64,000 nt of DNA from Amaurobius ferox (GCA_951213105.1 OX578137.1:79052104-79116103), one strand, 5' to 3'; shown: positions 22,429-34,893, numbered from the stretch's first letter. Translations and numbers: made by a program. Notes: generated by a model from the sequence alone, not told the origin.

Positions 22429-23210
22429 AAAAAATCTGATGTGGGCAACACATGACTTTCCTTATATAATGCAATGGATTTACTACTTTTACAGTTTCAA
22501 AAAATTTTATTCTTATAGTAGATATTTATATTCTTTCCAAGATATTGAATTTTCTTCAATTAGTCGTCATTTTCATTGATTTAGCATCATTTTTATCCAT
22601 TTGGAGAGATTTTTGTTAATTTGTCAACAATTAAAAATGTCGCCAAATTGGCGACATTCCGCCGAATTCGTCGCCAAAATCTCGCCAAGCGTTATGGACG
22701 GAGAAATATGTTATTCTTTCAGTAGATAAATGACTATTGGCGTTCAAGTACAAAAGTATTACTCAAAGTATCATTTTTCATGAATGGAACGAGATAATTC
22801 CACGAGAATGATGTCACCAAATTTATCGCATGGTATTACATATGAAAAGTTAACGTGTTTCTCAATAGGAAATATTTTTTTTAATTTTATAAGACTTTTT
22901 GATAATTTTTTTTAAAAAATGTGCAATATCTCGAGAACGGTTCATGTTAGCGTTCTAAAATTTTTGTGAATCTTTTTCTAATGAAAAATTACATAAGAAA
23001 TGTCTATTTGAACTTTATTAGCGCTTTTGATTTTTTGACGATTTTTTAAAATCTCATTCGAAAATTTAGGGGGGGGGAGTTCTGAACATTCGATAGCGTA
23101 TAAAAACAATAGGCTTCCAGTGTTTACGGATTGTGATTTTTGTACCAAATTCAGTTCGAATCGGCCCATTCGTTCGTCAGTTATCGTCTCCACAGACTCA
23201 CTGACACACA

Positions 23211-23246
<36 letters not shown>

Positions 23247-23375
23247 CACAGACATCACCTCAAAAATGTTTCATTTGTGATCAGGGATGCTTGAAACGGG
23301 CTCTCCCGTCGAAAACTCGAATTCGAATTTTTGACCCTGTCAGAATACTTATACATTATGTATATAAGGAAAGTA
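22429..23375 (+). repeat. Family A element, copy 3 (full length)
   Basis: Runs from AAAAAATCTGATGTGGGCAAC to GTATATAAGGAAAGTA. It has all family landmarks, including a (CA)n(GA)n tract at 23203-23246 and a G-run at 23068. Flanking sequence belongs to one unit of the 180-bp array, which shows it inserted into the array. The 81- and 96-codon frames on opposite strands recur at the same place in other family A copies. Confidence 0.85.
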
Positions 23376-23861
23376 AAAATCAATTTATTAAACCAATGAT
23401 GAAAATTTAAAAATCATTTTAAGAAATGGAGAAATAAATTATATATTATGATACATAAGATATCGTTTATTGACTTTAATACATATTATGACTAAATAAT
23501 TTAAACGTTTTATAGGAAATTTTATAAATTTATCATATTTCTCGTTGCTACAGAAACTTTAAAGGAATCAAGTTATTAAACTAATAATGAATCTAATCAT
23601 TTTAAGAATTATAGAAATAAATTATATATTATAACATAATAAAATATTGCTCACTGACCTTAAGACTAAATCATGACTAATTCATTTAAACATTTAATAG
23701 GGAATTTTACAAACGTATCATATTTCTTGCTTCAGTAGACACTTTTAAGAAATCAAATTATTAAACTTTCAAATTATGAATCTTATCATTTTAATAAATA
23801 TAGAAGTAAATTATATATTATGACATAATAAGATATTGTTCATTGACCTTAAGTCATATCA

Positions 23862-24136
23862 GCCGCCCAGGCGGTGAAGTGGATAGCGTCTTCGGCTGCT
23901 GTCTTGTGGGCTCGGGTTCGAATCCCGATTAAGGCATGGATGTTTCTCGAGGATAAAGTCAGTCTTCCGCCTTCTGAGTCCTCGTCTAAATGTGAAGCTG
24001 CACCCCCTCCGACCTCCGTCAGTGATGCCTTCTTTTAATAAAACTTTGTTCTTGTGTCTTTCTTCGTTGCTTCCTGCGTCACTGATCCTGAATCGGCTCC
24101 CCCCAAACAGGAGGTCATCAGTAACAACAACAAAAC
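23862..24136 (+). mobile_element. tRNA-derived SINE with target duplications
   Basis: Head GCCGCCCAGGCGGTGAAGTGG (A-box region) and CTCGGGTTCGAATCCCGATT (B box). Body GTCAGTCTTCCGCCTTCTGAG, tail CAACAACAACAAAAC. AAGTCATATCA precedes (23851-23861) and AAGTCGTATCA follows (24137-24147), an 11-bp target duplication with one mismatch. The head differs from the 18386 element while the GTCAGTC-TCYGCC body motif is shared, so the two are related SINE subfamilies with different tRNA sources. Confidence 0.85.
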
Positions 24137-24480
24137 AAGTCGTATCATGACTAAATCATTGAAACTTTTTATAGGAAATTTTATAAATTTATCATATTTC
24201 TTGCTGCAGTAGAAACTTTTAAAAAATCAAATTATTAAACTAATAATGAATCTTATCATTTTAAGAAATATAGAAATACATCATACATTATGACTTAATA
24301 AGATATTATTTCTTGACCTTAAGACATAGCATGACTAAATTATTTAAGCGCTTTATAGGAAATTTTACAAACTTATCATATTTCTTGCTGTGTGCAGTAA
24401 TAACTTTCAAGTTATCAATTTATTGAACAAATGCCGAATCTTATCATTGTAGAAAATATATATCTTATATAATATGACAT

Positions 24481-25720
24481 TTTATAATAAACGCCATTTT
24501 AAATGCCCCATCTGCATTGTTGATCCAACATATGCTTGAAAGTAAGTCCTCTTTGAAATAACCCATCTATATTATAAACAGAATATCCTTGCATTGCTCC
24601 TGTAAATCAACATATTAATTACGAGAGTGAAATATTTGTCAAATATGCAACATTGGAGCACCGAACTGTGCAATATTTATATTCCTTCAAAGAGGGACAA
24701 TATTTCATCCCCGTAAACATCATGTTGAAAACTCATCTTTCATAAACTTGTAGCCAGTTCGCATGCAACAAATAAATAATCTTTTGTGCATGTAAAATAA
24801 ACATGAAAATCAATAGAATGTCGAGTCGAGTTTTGAAAGCTCCTCCAGCTCTTGAAACTCGAGTTGACGTTATCGATTTTTATGAGAGCTTTATTCCCGA
24901 AAAGTTATTCTCATATTTATTTAGCTCTTAACAGCTTTGGTGACAATTATTGTCACTTTGTTCGGAGTTGAGGAGACATTCTTCAAGTAATGTATTTCCA
25001 GGGAAACTACTTGTAGGGTGTGTGTTTTATTTTTCTCAGATAAATATTACATTTCTCCATTCTAAAATTTTGTTTCAAATGCATGTTATATAATGTATTG
25101 TATTTTTTTAACATACTAGAAAATGTATCCGGTGTGTTCCTATTGTCGTGGCGTAGCGAGCACAGATAGCAGTTTTTTAAATTTATTTTTAACTGCGGAT
25201 GTATTGATAAAGCATTTTTTTGATTTTCGAGAATTCTTCCTAAGTTCCGGTGAATGCAATGAAAACACTAAAAGAACGTGAACGTGATTTAAGAAGACGC
25301 TTTATTAATACACCCTCTTATATCAACCACAACTTCGTTAAAGAAAATCCCAGCTGAAGTATATGTGTACCAAATTTCTTTGCCGTACAGCGTTTAAATT
25401 TCCCCCCACTACAGACTGCACATACACACAAGCAGACATCTAAAAATGATTTCAACTTTCGTAATTTTATGGGTCATTTTAGAACCTAGAATAGTGAATA
25501 TAGTGAATAGCTAGAATAGTGAATTGGCATCAAATCATTTGCTTGAAAATTTATGCCGTCTTCCACATCAATTAAAAATAAGTACTAATTCAGTGCTCCC
25601 AAAACCAACGAATGCTTAAAATGGTGTGTGTACAAATGTAATCTTGTCCATATGTACAGATGATACTTGACCTGAGTATACACAGTTGAATCTTGAAGAT
25701 ATTTCTTAAATGATGCTAAT
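24481..25720. other. Single-copy region, no gene supported
   Basis: More even base composition than its surroundings, and no repeat match within the window apart from a CACATACACACAAGCAGACATC phrase (25422) that recalls the family A TG tract in complement. No long frame is present. It could contain regulatory or non-coding RNA sequence, but nothing in the bases proves it. Confidence 0.35.
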
Positions 25721-25723
25721 GTT

Positions 25724-25850
25724 CTATAACTGAACATAGTTGTCAGTATAAACATAACTGAACATAATTGTCATGATAACTGAACACACTATAACTGAAC
25801 ATAACTGCCAGGATAATTGAACATACTTGTCAGAAAAACTGAACATGATG
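25724..25850. repeat. ~22-bp minisatellite (ACTGAACATAATTGTCA)
   Basis: About five to six imperfect units of ATAACTGAACATAATTGTCAT. The 79-codon minus frame across it is a by-product. Confidence 0.75.
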
Positions 25851-25979
25851 AGCAGGTTTAATTTCTTACAGATGTCAGGGCTGCTGAAACATTTGCCTGA
25901 ACTCCTATGTAAAAGTAGGGCACAAGACCCCTTTAGATGGGATGTATAACAAAATGTACACACATTTATAAAAAATTTT

Positions 25980-26820
25980 ACAATAAATAAAAATGTAAAA
26001 TATTTTATTTTTAATTATAAAAAATACATGAAGACGATATAAAAAACAGTTTTATTTTGTAGTCACAAAAACTTCCTTGACCAGACATCGAAAAAATTGC
26101 TGTCACATTTTGAGTGAAACTAAAGTGTGTCCTCTACAAAGAATAACCATTAGAAGAATTTGCTATTAAACAACATCTGTGTTAACTGTACAAAACAGAC
26201 TAAGATTGATATTTTGCGTTACATATATTTCCATGTTGCCGTTATTAAAGACAATTCGTTATTGCTGAACTTTGCTAGCAGAAACACGATGTATTGGCGC
26301 AGTTAGCTATACTATGAGCAATATTCTAAAATTTGATTTCAGTTCGTTAAATTCAGTTCAGTTACATTTTTTATTTAATTTGATGTCAGTGAAATCTGGC
26401 ATATATTTTTCCGGTTTAAGTTCATTTCTAAACACATTTAAAACACACGAATTCTAAATACGCATATAGGTATTTAATATCATGTATGTATTAATGTATG
26501 TATTAATGTATGTATTAATATGTAGTTTTATGTATACGTAATAGTTTATTTATCGAGTGCTCGCCAAAATTATTTTGATTCTGTAAATGCTAACGATAGG
26601 CAGATCCCCGTTCTACACTCGCCTGAATTTGATCTATATCGGGGTTGCCAACTTAGGCATTTTATGGCTAGATCAAGCCATTTTGGGGATTCATAGAAAT
26701 TATAGTACTAATAAGATTGCTATTTCAGAACCACACAAATGTGAGACTCCAGTGTGTTAGAGTCTACAGACATTCAGCTTATCTGGGAATCCCACTTTGT
26801 CGTGATTTTATAGATGTAAC
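25980..26820. other. AT-rich spacer with a short repeat
   Basis: Holds three tandem copies of TATGTATTAATG at 26482-26520. Otherwise nothing recognised. Confidence 0.4.
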
Positions 26821-26822
26821 AT

Positions 26823-27131
26823 TTGTATATATTACATTTTATTCTAGAATCGCATCTCGTGGCGCAGCCGATCTCCTCTAGTGTTGTTGCAAGCCAGTCT
26901 GACGACTCTCTTGTACGTCGACGATATTCTGCAACAGATTGTTCAACCTTTGCTTCCCAGGTTCTAGTTACCAACAAGCCAACACTTTATCACATATTTC
27001 ACGGCTTTCTCAAAAATGGCTTTGAGGATTTAATATCTTCTTTTAGCCATCCATTTTCCAGACCTATCACCATCAGATCATATCTGAGACGTGTTAAGAG
27101 GGTAATTGTAGCTTTCTCAGAATACCACTGA
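26823..27131 (+). other. Unassigned 102-codon open frame in a GC-richer island
   Basis: The plus frame and an overlapping 67-codon minus frame (26774-26977) occupy a locally more balanced stretch, 26850-27000. Neither shows a signal peptide, membrane segment or domain I know. The minus frame has a charged segment (WEAKVEQSVAEYRRRTRESS) that looks more protein-like than most frames here. A single coding exon or a transposon fragment are both possible. I would not annotate it as a gene without expression or homology. Confidence 0.2.
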
Positions 27132-27409
27132 ATTAACTGACCAGTTGCAATATTTATTGCAGAATTTTCTACAGAGGGACATCAACAATGTAATTGACTC
27201 TATGCAGCTCTGAATATCGGCTTGTGTAGCTGCCAAGGGAGGATTTATCACTTACTAAAATGTCACCTTCTTTTTGCTATTATTTCTTAATAAAATGTTC
27301 TGTATTTGCATATATCCTCAAATTTTACATACATGCCGAGTACCGTGGCTGTAGCTTAATTTCTTATGGGTGTATATATGTCTTGAAACAGAATGTATAT
27401 ACGCATATA

Positions 27410-28070
<661 letters not shown>

Positions 28071-28074
28071 TCAA

Positions 28075-28390
28075 CAATGATTTATGCAGCACAGAGCAAA
28101 CCTTCAGCGCACAGCTGATGTTTTTCGATGACTGAACGAGCATTTTGACAGCCACTTACCTCATCGTCTGCCTTACCTTAGGCCTTATGGAATTAATACA
28201 TATGATTCGGCGCCATGGGAGTGGCGCCGACTGTCATGTGTACACACTCGATTTCAACCCTTGCAACTTTTCCTTTCAGTGCTATTTAAGGAATACGCTG
28301 TACAGATATAACCTTGTAACATTGGATGGATTAAAAGTTGCAATTCAAAAGGATTATAATGCAATGACACTAGAAATGTGCATTTTATAA
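28075..28390 (+). pseudogene. mariner-type transposase C-terminal fragment
   Basis: Two plus frames joined by a frameshift. The first (from ~28080) reads QHRANLQRTADVFR and LNEHFDSHLP, with stops. The second (the open frame 28145-28390) reads VYTLDFNPCNFSFQCYLRNT, then LVTLDGLKVAIQ and TLEMC. These follow the order of the mariner catalytic C-terminus: a QDGA-HTA block, an LNEHF block, a SPDLNPCDFFLWGYLK block and a TL-DLK-I...TPEM tail. The motifs around the third catalytic acid (NPCD) are changed to NPCN, so it is dead even apart from the frameshift. Confidence 0.7.
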
Positions 28391-28663
28391 TATAAAATAG
28401 TATCAATTGTTCCAGTCAGGCTTCGTAAAATCCACACAATGGTAGTATGGAATTTTGAAACTATTGTATTGTAAATCTCAAGTGTTGTAAATTAAAATAT
28501 ATTTTGAAAAGTAATCCACATCCTTCCACGTTGCAGTAATCATTCATTCAACTTGATAGAACTCACCCTGCACTAACGACAAAACGATGTTGCTGGCCCT
28601 GTTGTACGTAGAAATGGACTTGAGTTTATTGGAGCAAAATACTTTTGTTAGTTTAATAGCAAT

Positions 28664-29622
28664 AAAAAAAATCTGATGTGGGCAACACATGACTTTCCTT
28701 ATATAATGCAATGAATTTACTAATTTTACAGTAAAAAAAATAGGGTTTTCTTATAGTAGATACTTATATTCTTTCCAAAATATTGAATTTTCGACGATTA
28801 GTCGTCATTTTAATTCATTTAGCGTCATTTTTATCTATTTGGCGATATTTTCGTTAATTTGGTATTATTTCAAGAAGTCGTCAGGTTGGCGACATTCCGC
28901 CAAATTCGTCGCCAAAATCTTGCCCAGCGTTATGGACGGAGAAATAAGTTATTCTTGTAGCAGATAAATGACTATTGGCGTTCAAATACGAAAGTATTAC
29001 TCAAAGTACCTTTTCTCATGAAAGGAAAGAGCTAGATCCATGAGAATGATGTCATCAAATTTATCGCATGATATTACATTTGAAAAGTGAACATGTTTCT
29101 CAGCAGTTAATATTTCTGTTTTCAATTTATGGGATTTTTTTGATAAATTTATTTGTAAAATGAGCAATATCTCGAGAACGGTTCAAACTACCATTCTAAA
29201 CTTTATGTCAATCGTTTTCTGGGGAAAAATTACAAAAGAAATGTCTATTTGCGTAACTTTATTAAGGGTTTTGATTTTTTGATGATTTTTTCAAAATTTC
29301 AGTCAAAAATTTAGGGGGGTTCTGAACATTCAATTATGTTGATATACAATAGGTTTCCAGTATTCACGGATTGTGATTTTTATACCAAATTTCATTCGAG
29401 TCGCTATATTCGTTCGTGAGATATCGTCTCCACAGACTCACTGACACACACACACATACTTTCACACATAAACACACAAGCACGCACACACAGAAATCAC
29501 CTCAAAAATGTTTGATTCGTGATCAGCTATGCTTGAAACGTGCCCTCCCGTCGAAAACTCGAATTGGAATTTTCGACCCCGTCACAATACTTTCCTTATA
29601 CATTATGTATATAAGGAAAGTA
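28664..29622 (+). repeat. Family A element, copy 4 (full length)
   Basis: Begins AAAAAATCTGATGTGGGCAAC and ends GTATATAAGGAAAGTA. The core carries the ~20-bp units and the phrase CTCGAGAACGGTTC at 29170. An 82-base CA-rich tract lies at 29441-29490. The 90-codon frame (29416-29688) is the same reading seen in other copies. Confidence 0.85.
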
Positions 29623-29884
29623 AAAAGAAAAGAAAGTTCGGAAGAAATATATGAAAGGTTGATTCGTTGTAACCAAAACTTGGACTAAAATTGAAATATA
29701 TGTTCGGTTCTCTAAAGACTAATTCGTGGGTGTTTTCTTAAGATCCAGAGGTTTGGATTTTAAAAAGGTTCCCCGGTATGATTTCATGTCATTTTATTTT
29801 TTTAATTAAGATTATTTTACTCGTTAAATGCATAAAGTAATTCATCCCGTCATTTTAAATATGACGCCATACCGCATTATGTTA

Positions 29885-30812
29885 TTACTTTCCTTATATA
29901 CATAATGTATAAGGAAGGTATTGTGACGGGGTCGAAAATTCGAAATCGAGTTTTCGACGGGAGAGCACGTTTCAAGCATCCCTGATCACGAATCAAGCAT
30001 TTTTGAAGTGATGTCTGTGTGTGTGTGTGTGTGTGTGTGTCAGTGAGCCTGTGGAGACGATAACTGACGAACGAATGGACCCATTCGAACCAAATTTGGT
30101 ACAAAAATCACAATCCGTAAACGCTGGAAGCCTATTGTTTTTAAATGCAATCGAATGTTCAGAACCCCCTAAATTTTCGAATAAAATTTTGAAAAAATCG
30201 TCAAAAAATCAAAACCACTAGTAAAGTTACGCAAATAGACATTTCTTATGTAATTTCTTATTAGAAAACGAATGACATAAATTTTAGAACGCTAACATGA
30301 ACCGTTCTTGAAATATTGCACATCAAAAAAAAAATATTAAAAAGTCATATAAAATAAAAAAAAATATTTCCTATCGAGAAACATGTTCACTTTTCATATG
30401 TAATACCATGCGATAAATTGGGTGACATCATTCTCGTAGATCTAGCTCGTTCCATTCATGAAAAAAGATACTTTGAGCAACACTTTTGTATTTGAACGCC
30501 AATAGTCATTTTTCTGTTGTAAGAACAACTCATTTCTTCGTCCATAAGGCTTGGCGAGATTTTGGCGACAAATTTGGCGGAATGTCGCCCACTTGGCGAC
30601 TTTTTGAAATGTTGCCAAATTAACGAAAATCTTGCCAAATGGATAAAAATGACGCTAAATCAATGAAAATGACGACTAATTGTCGAATATTCAATATCTT
30701 GGAAAGAATATTAGTATCTACTATAAGAAAAACCTATTTTTTTACTGTAAAAGTAGTAAATTCATTACATTATATAAGGAAAGTCATGTGTTGCCCACAT
30801 CAGATTTTTTTA
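29885..30812 (-). repeat. Family A element, copy 5 (full length, reverse)
   Basis: Opposite orientation to copy 4, from which it is separated by ~260 bases. It starts TTACTTTCCTTATATACATAATG and ends CCCACATCAGATTTTTTTA. The near-identical ends of copies 4 and 5 make a ~2.1-kb inverted pair that could pair or recombine. All four short frames are repeat translations. Confidence 0.85.
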
Positions 30813-31760
30813 AATATGATGTCAAGACTCATTACTTCGTAAATCATATAACGCCATCAAACAATGTAGAGTGTTCCGATTTGACTGTCTTACAAACTAA
30901 AATCCGGATCGAAAATCACTCAATATGTGGAGATTAAATCAATCTCTTGTGAACTGGATAAGAAAGTGTTTAAACACCTGTAATACTGAAAGTCATGTTC
31001 CACTTGACTTCCAGTGACTCCGGATGCAAGTTCAACGAACAAGGGTAAGTTTTCAATTTACCAATATCAGTGATGGGTAACGATGCGTACTTGGCTATCA
31101 AGTTTTGGCGTTCAAGTTTTAAAGTTCTCTAAAAAGTGAATTGTATCGAGTACATGATTTTCTCTCCAAAATAAATCATTTTAGTGCAATGAATAAATAC
31201 AATAAAAAGCAAAGTTATTTCGTAATTCAATATATAGTTAAGAATAAATGTAATAATTACATTGTTACCTAATTATAATTACAGTTTCATGTAATTACAA
31301 ATTAAAATAATCAAACCAAATTTGAAAATTTGATCCCCATCGTTAAATTATTTATATATATGTTGTTATCACTGTAAGAACGTCAAACTTTTGTCTTGTA
31401 AACAAATTGTGATTTAACTCCTAAACTAACTGGGATGTTAATCAATGTCTAGTGAAAATCACGTATACTGGGAAGAAAGTAATATTTATAATATATCATG
31501 TACAGTTCATGATAACTATATGATGTGATGTTAATTATTTTCTGGTTAAAATGCATAATAAATATAGATAAATGAGTACATATGCTGTAAGTCAAGAGAC
31601 GAATCTAGTTGTAATAATATATAATATGCTACGGTTGCTACAACACCATTGCAATTATTTAATTTTATATTCATATGTGGTCCATATTGAACCGCATTTA
31701 TTTCATATAGTCTGCAATCCACGTCTTGAAGAGGATAGAAACATATCAGGTGAGAAAGCA
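30813..31760. other. AT-rich spacer
   Basis: Holds one sequence that looks like a strong splice donor (AACAAGGGTAAGTTTTC at 31040) preceded by CACTTGACTTCCAG. No open exon is bounded by them. No repeat recognised. Confidence 0.3.
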
Positions 31761-32059
31761 CCAACTAAATGATCACGGGAATGTAGGAAGCGTCAAAGTT
31801 CAATGTGCTAGGAAGCGCTTCAACCGAGTTACAAAGCAACAACCTTTCACTTCAACTGTACAAACTGAGCCTGGATAACAAGAACAAACGGGAGAATGTT
31901 GACACCAAGCATTGGATAAAAATGTGCATCGCCAATCTTCACGATTCCGATAATGGATGCGCTACATCTTAAACATTTGCACCACATGCATTCTGAATCT
32001 ATACAATAACAAAAGCAACAAAAGGAAGAGTACATTAGACCCAAGATGTAACGACAAAT

Positions 32060-32640
32060 TTGTAACAAAACAACTAAGGAGTTTGAAAAGTTGTTTCTGA
32101 AGAACGATTTTGGAAGCTTCTGTGATGAGTACGAACGGTTATGGTATGAACAATATGTATCTAAATCCGTACAGAGACATGTAAATGTTCTACAACGATA
32201 GTTCCTTAATGAGCGTGATTATATAAAAGACTTTCAAAATTATTCCACGTGTAGATAACCATTGTTTCGTGGTAAAATGCCATTGCTGAGTAAATCAAAT
32301 GGGTACAAATACCTAGATCATCCTCCAGACTTGTCGCCGTTGTATCCCATTACTAAGCGTATCATATCTACACAAGATACATTTCTGCAAATACGCCGAC
32401 TACGCTATAAACCCTGTGCCTACAAGACAATAAGAAAGGTTATAAACGTACCAATTGAGGTCGACAACATGGTTAAACCTTTATCGTGTCAACTTGACGA
32501 TAATTACACATTCAATGTTAGTATTAAAAACGCATTATATATAAACCATCATATCTAAGTGGGCAAGTGAATACCACAGACTATGCGACTCATCCGAAAG
32601 TTTAGAGTGATCGTATGGCTGAGTGAACAACTGAATTTGT
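32060..32640 (+). pseudogene. Helitron Rep/helicase N-terminal region relic
   Basis: One plus frame, with two stops, runs EFEKLFLKNDFGSFCDEYER, LWYEQYVSK, RHVNVLQR, FLNERDY, YSTCR. It continues into the open frame 32262-32558: PLFRGKMPLLSKSNGYKYLD, PPDLSPLYPITKRIIS, FLQIRRLRY, VINVPIEVDNMVK, CQLDDNYTFNV. This order (CERLWF, STCR, RGK-P, NG-KYP-IPPELP-L, LIAPR-PFMQIR, VNVP-D, LPR-LDD) is typical of the N-terminal part of animal Helitron polyproteins. The Rep catalytic (HUH) motif and helicase are absent or decayed beyond 32700. Non-functional. Confidence 0.8.
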
Positions 32641-33536
32641 AAGGAATAGCTTTTAGTGGAACAACAATACACTATGCTTTGGAACGAAAGTAAATTATTA
32701 GATATTACACCCGGGTCTTTGTTTTGTTTCTCCCTGAATAAGGACATATAATTATTTAGATAAAACAACGGCAGATGATCTAGGTCTACACTATAGGCAC
32801 AGTTTCGATTGCATCTCTTTAATCCCCTTCTTCTGTCAAATGTGTATCGTACAATATTTCGGTAAAAATGGAGAATATCTTGGAAGTAGCACTTAATCTG
32901 CAGATTTACATTACGGGGATGGAGAAGAATAAAAACCTAACGAGAATATAACATTCTGCGGAACTCAATAGCCTTCCGAAAAGAGATTAGTTAGTTATAC
33001 GTCTCCATAACGCCAAGTACAAATCAAAACGATCAGAATTCGAAGACCTGGTCTCACAAAAATTATAGTTCACTAATTCTACAGTGAAAAGTTCATAGAG
33101 CGTTGTCTAATGCAAAACTAACTAAGCGTAGTTGAAGTAAATGTTGTTTAAAAAATAGAATAAAACCCAAGGAAATTTTGCACAAAATTATACCATTTTC
33201 TATAATAATTTTGATAGGAGAATGTGGATAATTGTTATCAAGCATTTTATGTAAGTTATCGGTAACATAATAATACTTGTTAGCGAGTAAAACAATGAGA
33301 AACATCAGTTTGAAAAGTTGTAAATCCGTTTGTAAAAGTTATTAAAATAATAGATTATGTTAATTTTTTCCGACATATGCTGTACGCGTAGAAAATAATG
33401 CTTTCATGAAATATACATTTAATAATACTTTCATACATTCAAATAGAAAGCATTTATACATTCCTTCATATACAGAAGTTCTACTACAAACAAGTTTATG
33501 TAAACGTATATAAGACAGCATTACACTAAAAGAGAA
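32641..33536. other. Decayed sequence after the Helitron relic
   Basis: May include further unrecognisable Helitron sequence up to about 33000. The plus translation keeps fragments such as LDKTTADDLGL near 32755 but no diagnostic motif. 33100-33530 is AT-rich without a recognised feature. Confidence 0.35.
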
Positions 33537-33769
33537 TACAGAATGTCCCAAAAAGATTGAAATAAGCTTTAATCATTTACCTGTTGGAGAGAACTAGGCA
33601 ATGTAAATAGCAAAAATGTTGAAAGTAAGGTAGGAAACAAGACTACGTTAATGAAATAGTCCTCCCATTAATATTAAAAAAGTTACACTTTTTTAATTTT
33701 TAAATGACCCCCTTCGACAAATTTGGTTAATCAGAAAATTTTTATTTTTAATGCAACAAGATCATTACA

Positions 33770-34893
33770 AACAAGAAAGTTCAATCATGCATGAAGCATT
33801 GATTATGAAGCACTTTCCAACTTGAACGTAATTTTATTTATACACCTCTAAAATGTAATACATTCCTCGGTAATATTTTTAAAATTATCATACTACTACA
33901 ATAATTTATTATATTTGAAAACGTCATCGAAAACAAATGAAATTTATTCAAATGACGTCCTCAAAATATAACACGCCTGACTCTCTATAAAAGCAGCATT
34001 TCATTCATAAAATGTTTTCCATTAATTCATTCATCACAATACCATAATAATTTATTTTATTTAAAAATGTAATTAAATTCTATACTTAAAACTTCAGCGA
34101 AATAATCGTCTGCTTCTCTGTGTAAAATCAATGAATATTTCATTCATATCAACTATTGCAGACTCCATGAGCTAAATAATTTTGCGTTAAAGAAATGCAG
34201 CAATTCCTATACAACTCATTCTACATCCTTTGGTATTTACATTCTCCATAAGTGAAAATTAGGCTTCGTTGTAGAAATAATCAAAGTCGAATGATAATTT
34301 TAACTCAAATATATTGTAATTGCGTTGCTTCAGTTTGTAGTTGCTCAGAATTAAAGCAACAATAAAGCGATTTTCGGGCGGATACAACACTAAATATGAA
34401 TTAAAAAGAACTCCATCCATCTTGTGTAAACATCCATCTTGTGTAAAAAATCACGATTTTGACACAAGATGGATTCCATATTTTATTTTGAAGTGGGTCG
34501 CGTGATCTCTTAATATAATAGTCACGTGATGTCTTCCTATAAAAGGTGTGATTATTATTTTAACTTTTATTTAAAAAACTTCGGAATATATTTTGCTGAA
34601 TTTTTTTTTATATATTTTATGGGATAATTTGAATATTTCCTTAAACATTCGAAGTAATTTGTGAATTTTAAATCCTCTTAAAACATGTTTGATTATTCAT
34701 TTATATTCCCATAGACCCCACAGACGGTCTGAACAACATACTAAAATTTCATTTTGATAAAGTCATTTTGGGTCATTTTTGTGTCATTTTGTGTCATTTT
34801 TGATAAAATCATTGTGCTAACGGGCAGACAGACAGACAGACAGAATTAACAAAGTCATAAACACTTTTCAACTATTGTGTAAAGTGTTAAAAA
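33770..34893 (-). repeat. Family B element, copy 2 (left arm)
   Basis: Reads in complement from the AACACTTTACACAATAGTTG end through CTGTCTGTCTGTCTGCCCG to GTTGGAAAGTGCTTCATAATC. It is the mirror of copy 3 within the giant inverted repeat. Confidence 0.8.

Larger units (their letters stand above)
22240..24480. repeat. ~180-bp tandem array interrupted by two mobile elements
   Basis: The repeated unit includes AATCTTATCATTTTAAGAAATATAG, AATTATATATTATGACATAATAAGATAT, TTGACCTTAAGACAT, ATGACTAAAT and AGGAAATTTTATAAATTTATCATATTTC. Copies of the TCATTTTAAGAA block start near 23413, 23597, 23784, 24257 and 24440. The first part of an upstream unit is seen at 22290-22430. The array is split by a family A element (22429-23375) and by a SINE (23862-24136). 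Confidence 0.8.

Noticed and set aside
22429..23375. Family A as a Helitron
   Set aside because: It has a terminal hairpin but lacks a CTRR end, and the flanks fit a TA target at least as well; left unclassified.
25724..25850. CRISPR-like short regular repeats
   Set aside because: Imperfect contiguous minisatellite units with no unique spacers, in eukaryotic DNA.
29416..30221. Recurring THTHT...CLKRALPSKTR peptides that look like a conserved gene family
   Set aside because: They occur at the same offset in many family A copies on either strand and include the CA/TG tract; conservation is that of the repeat.
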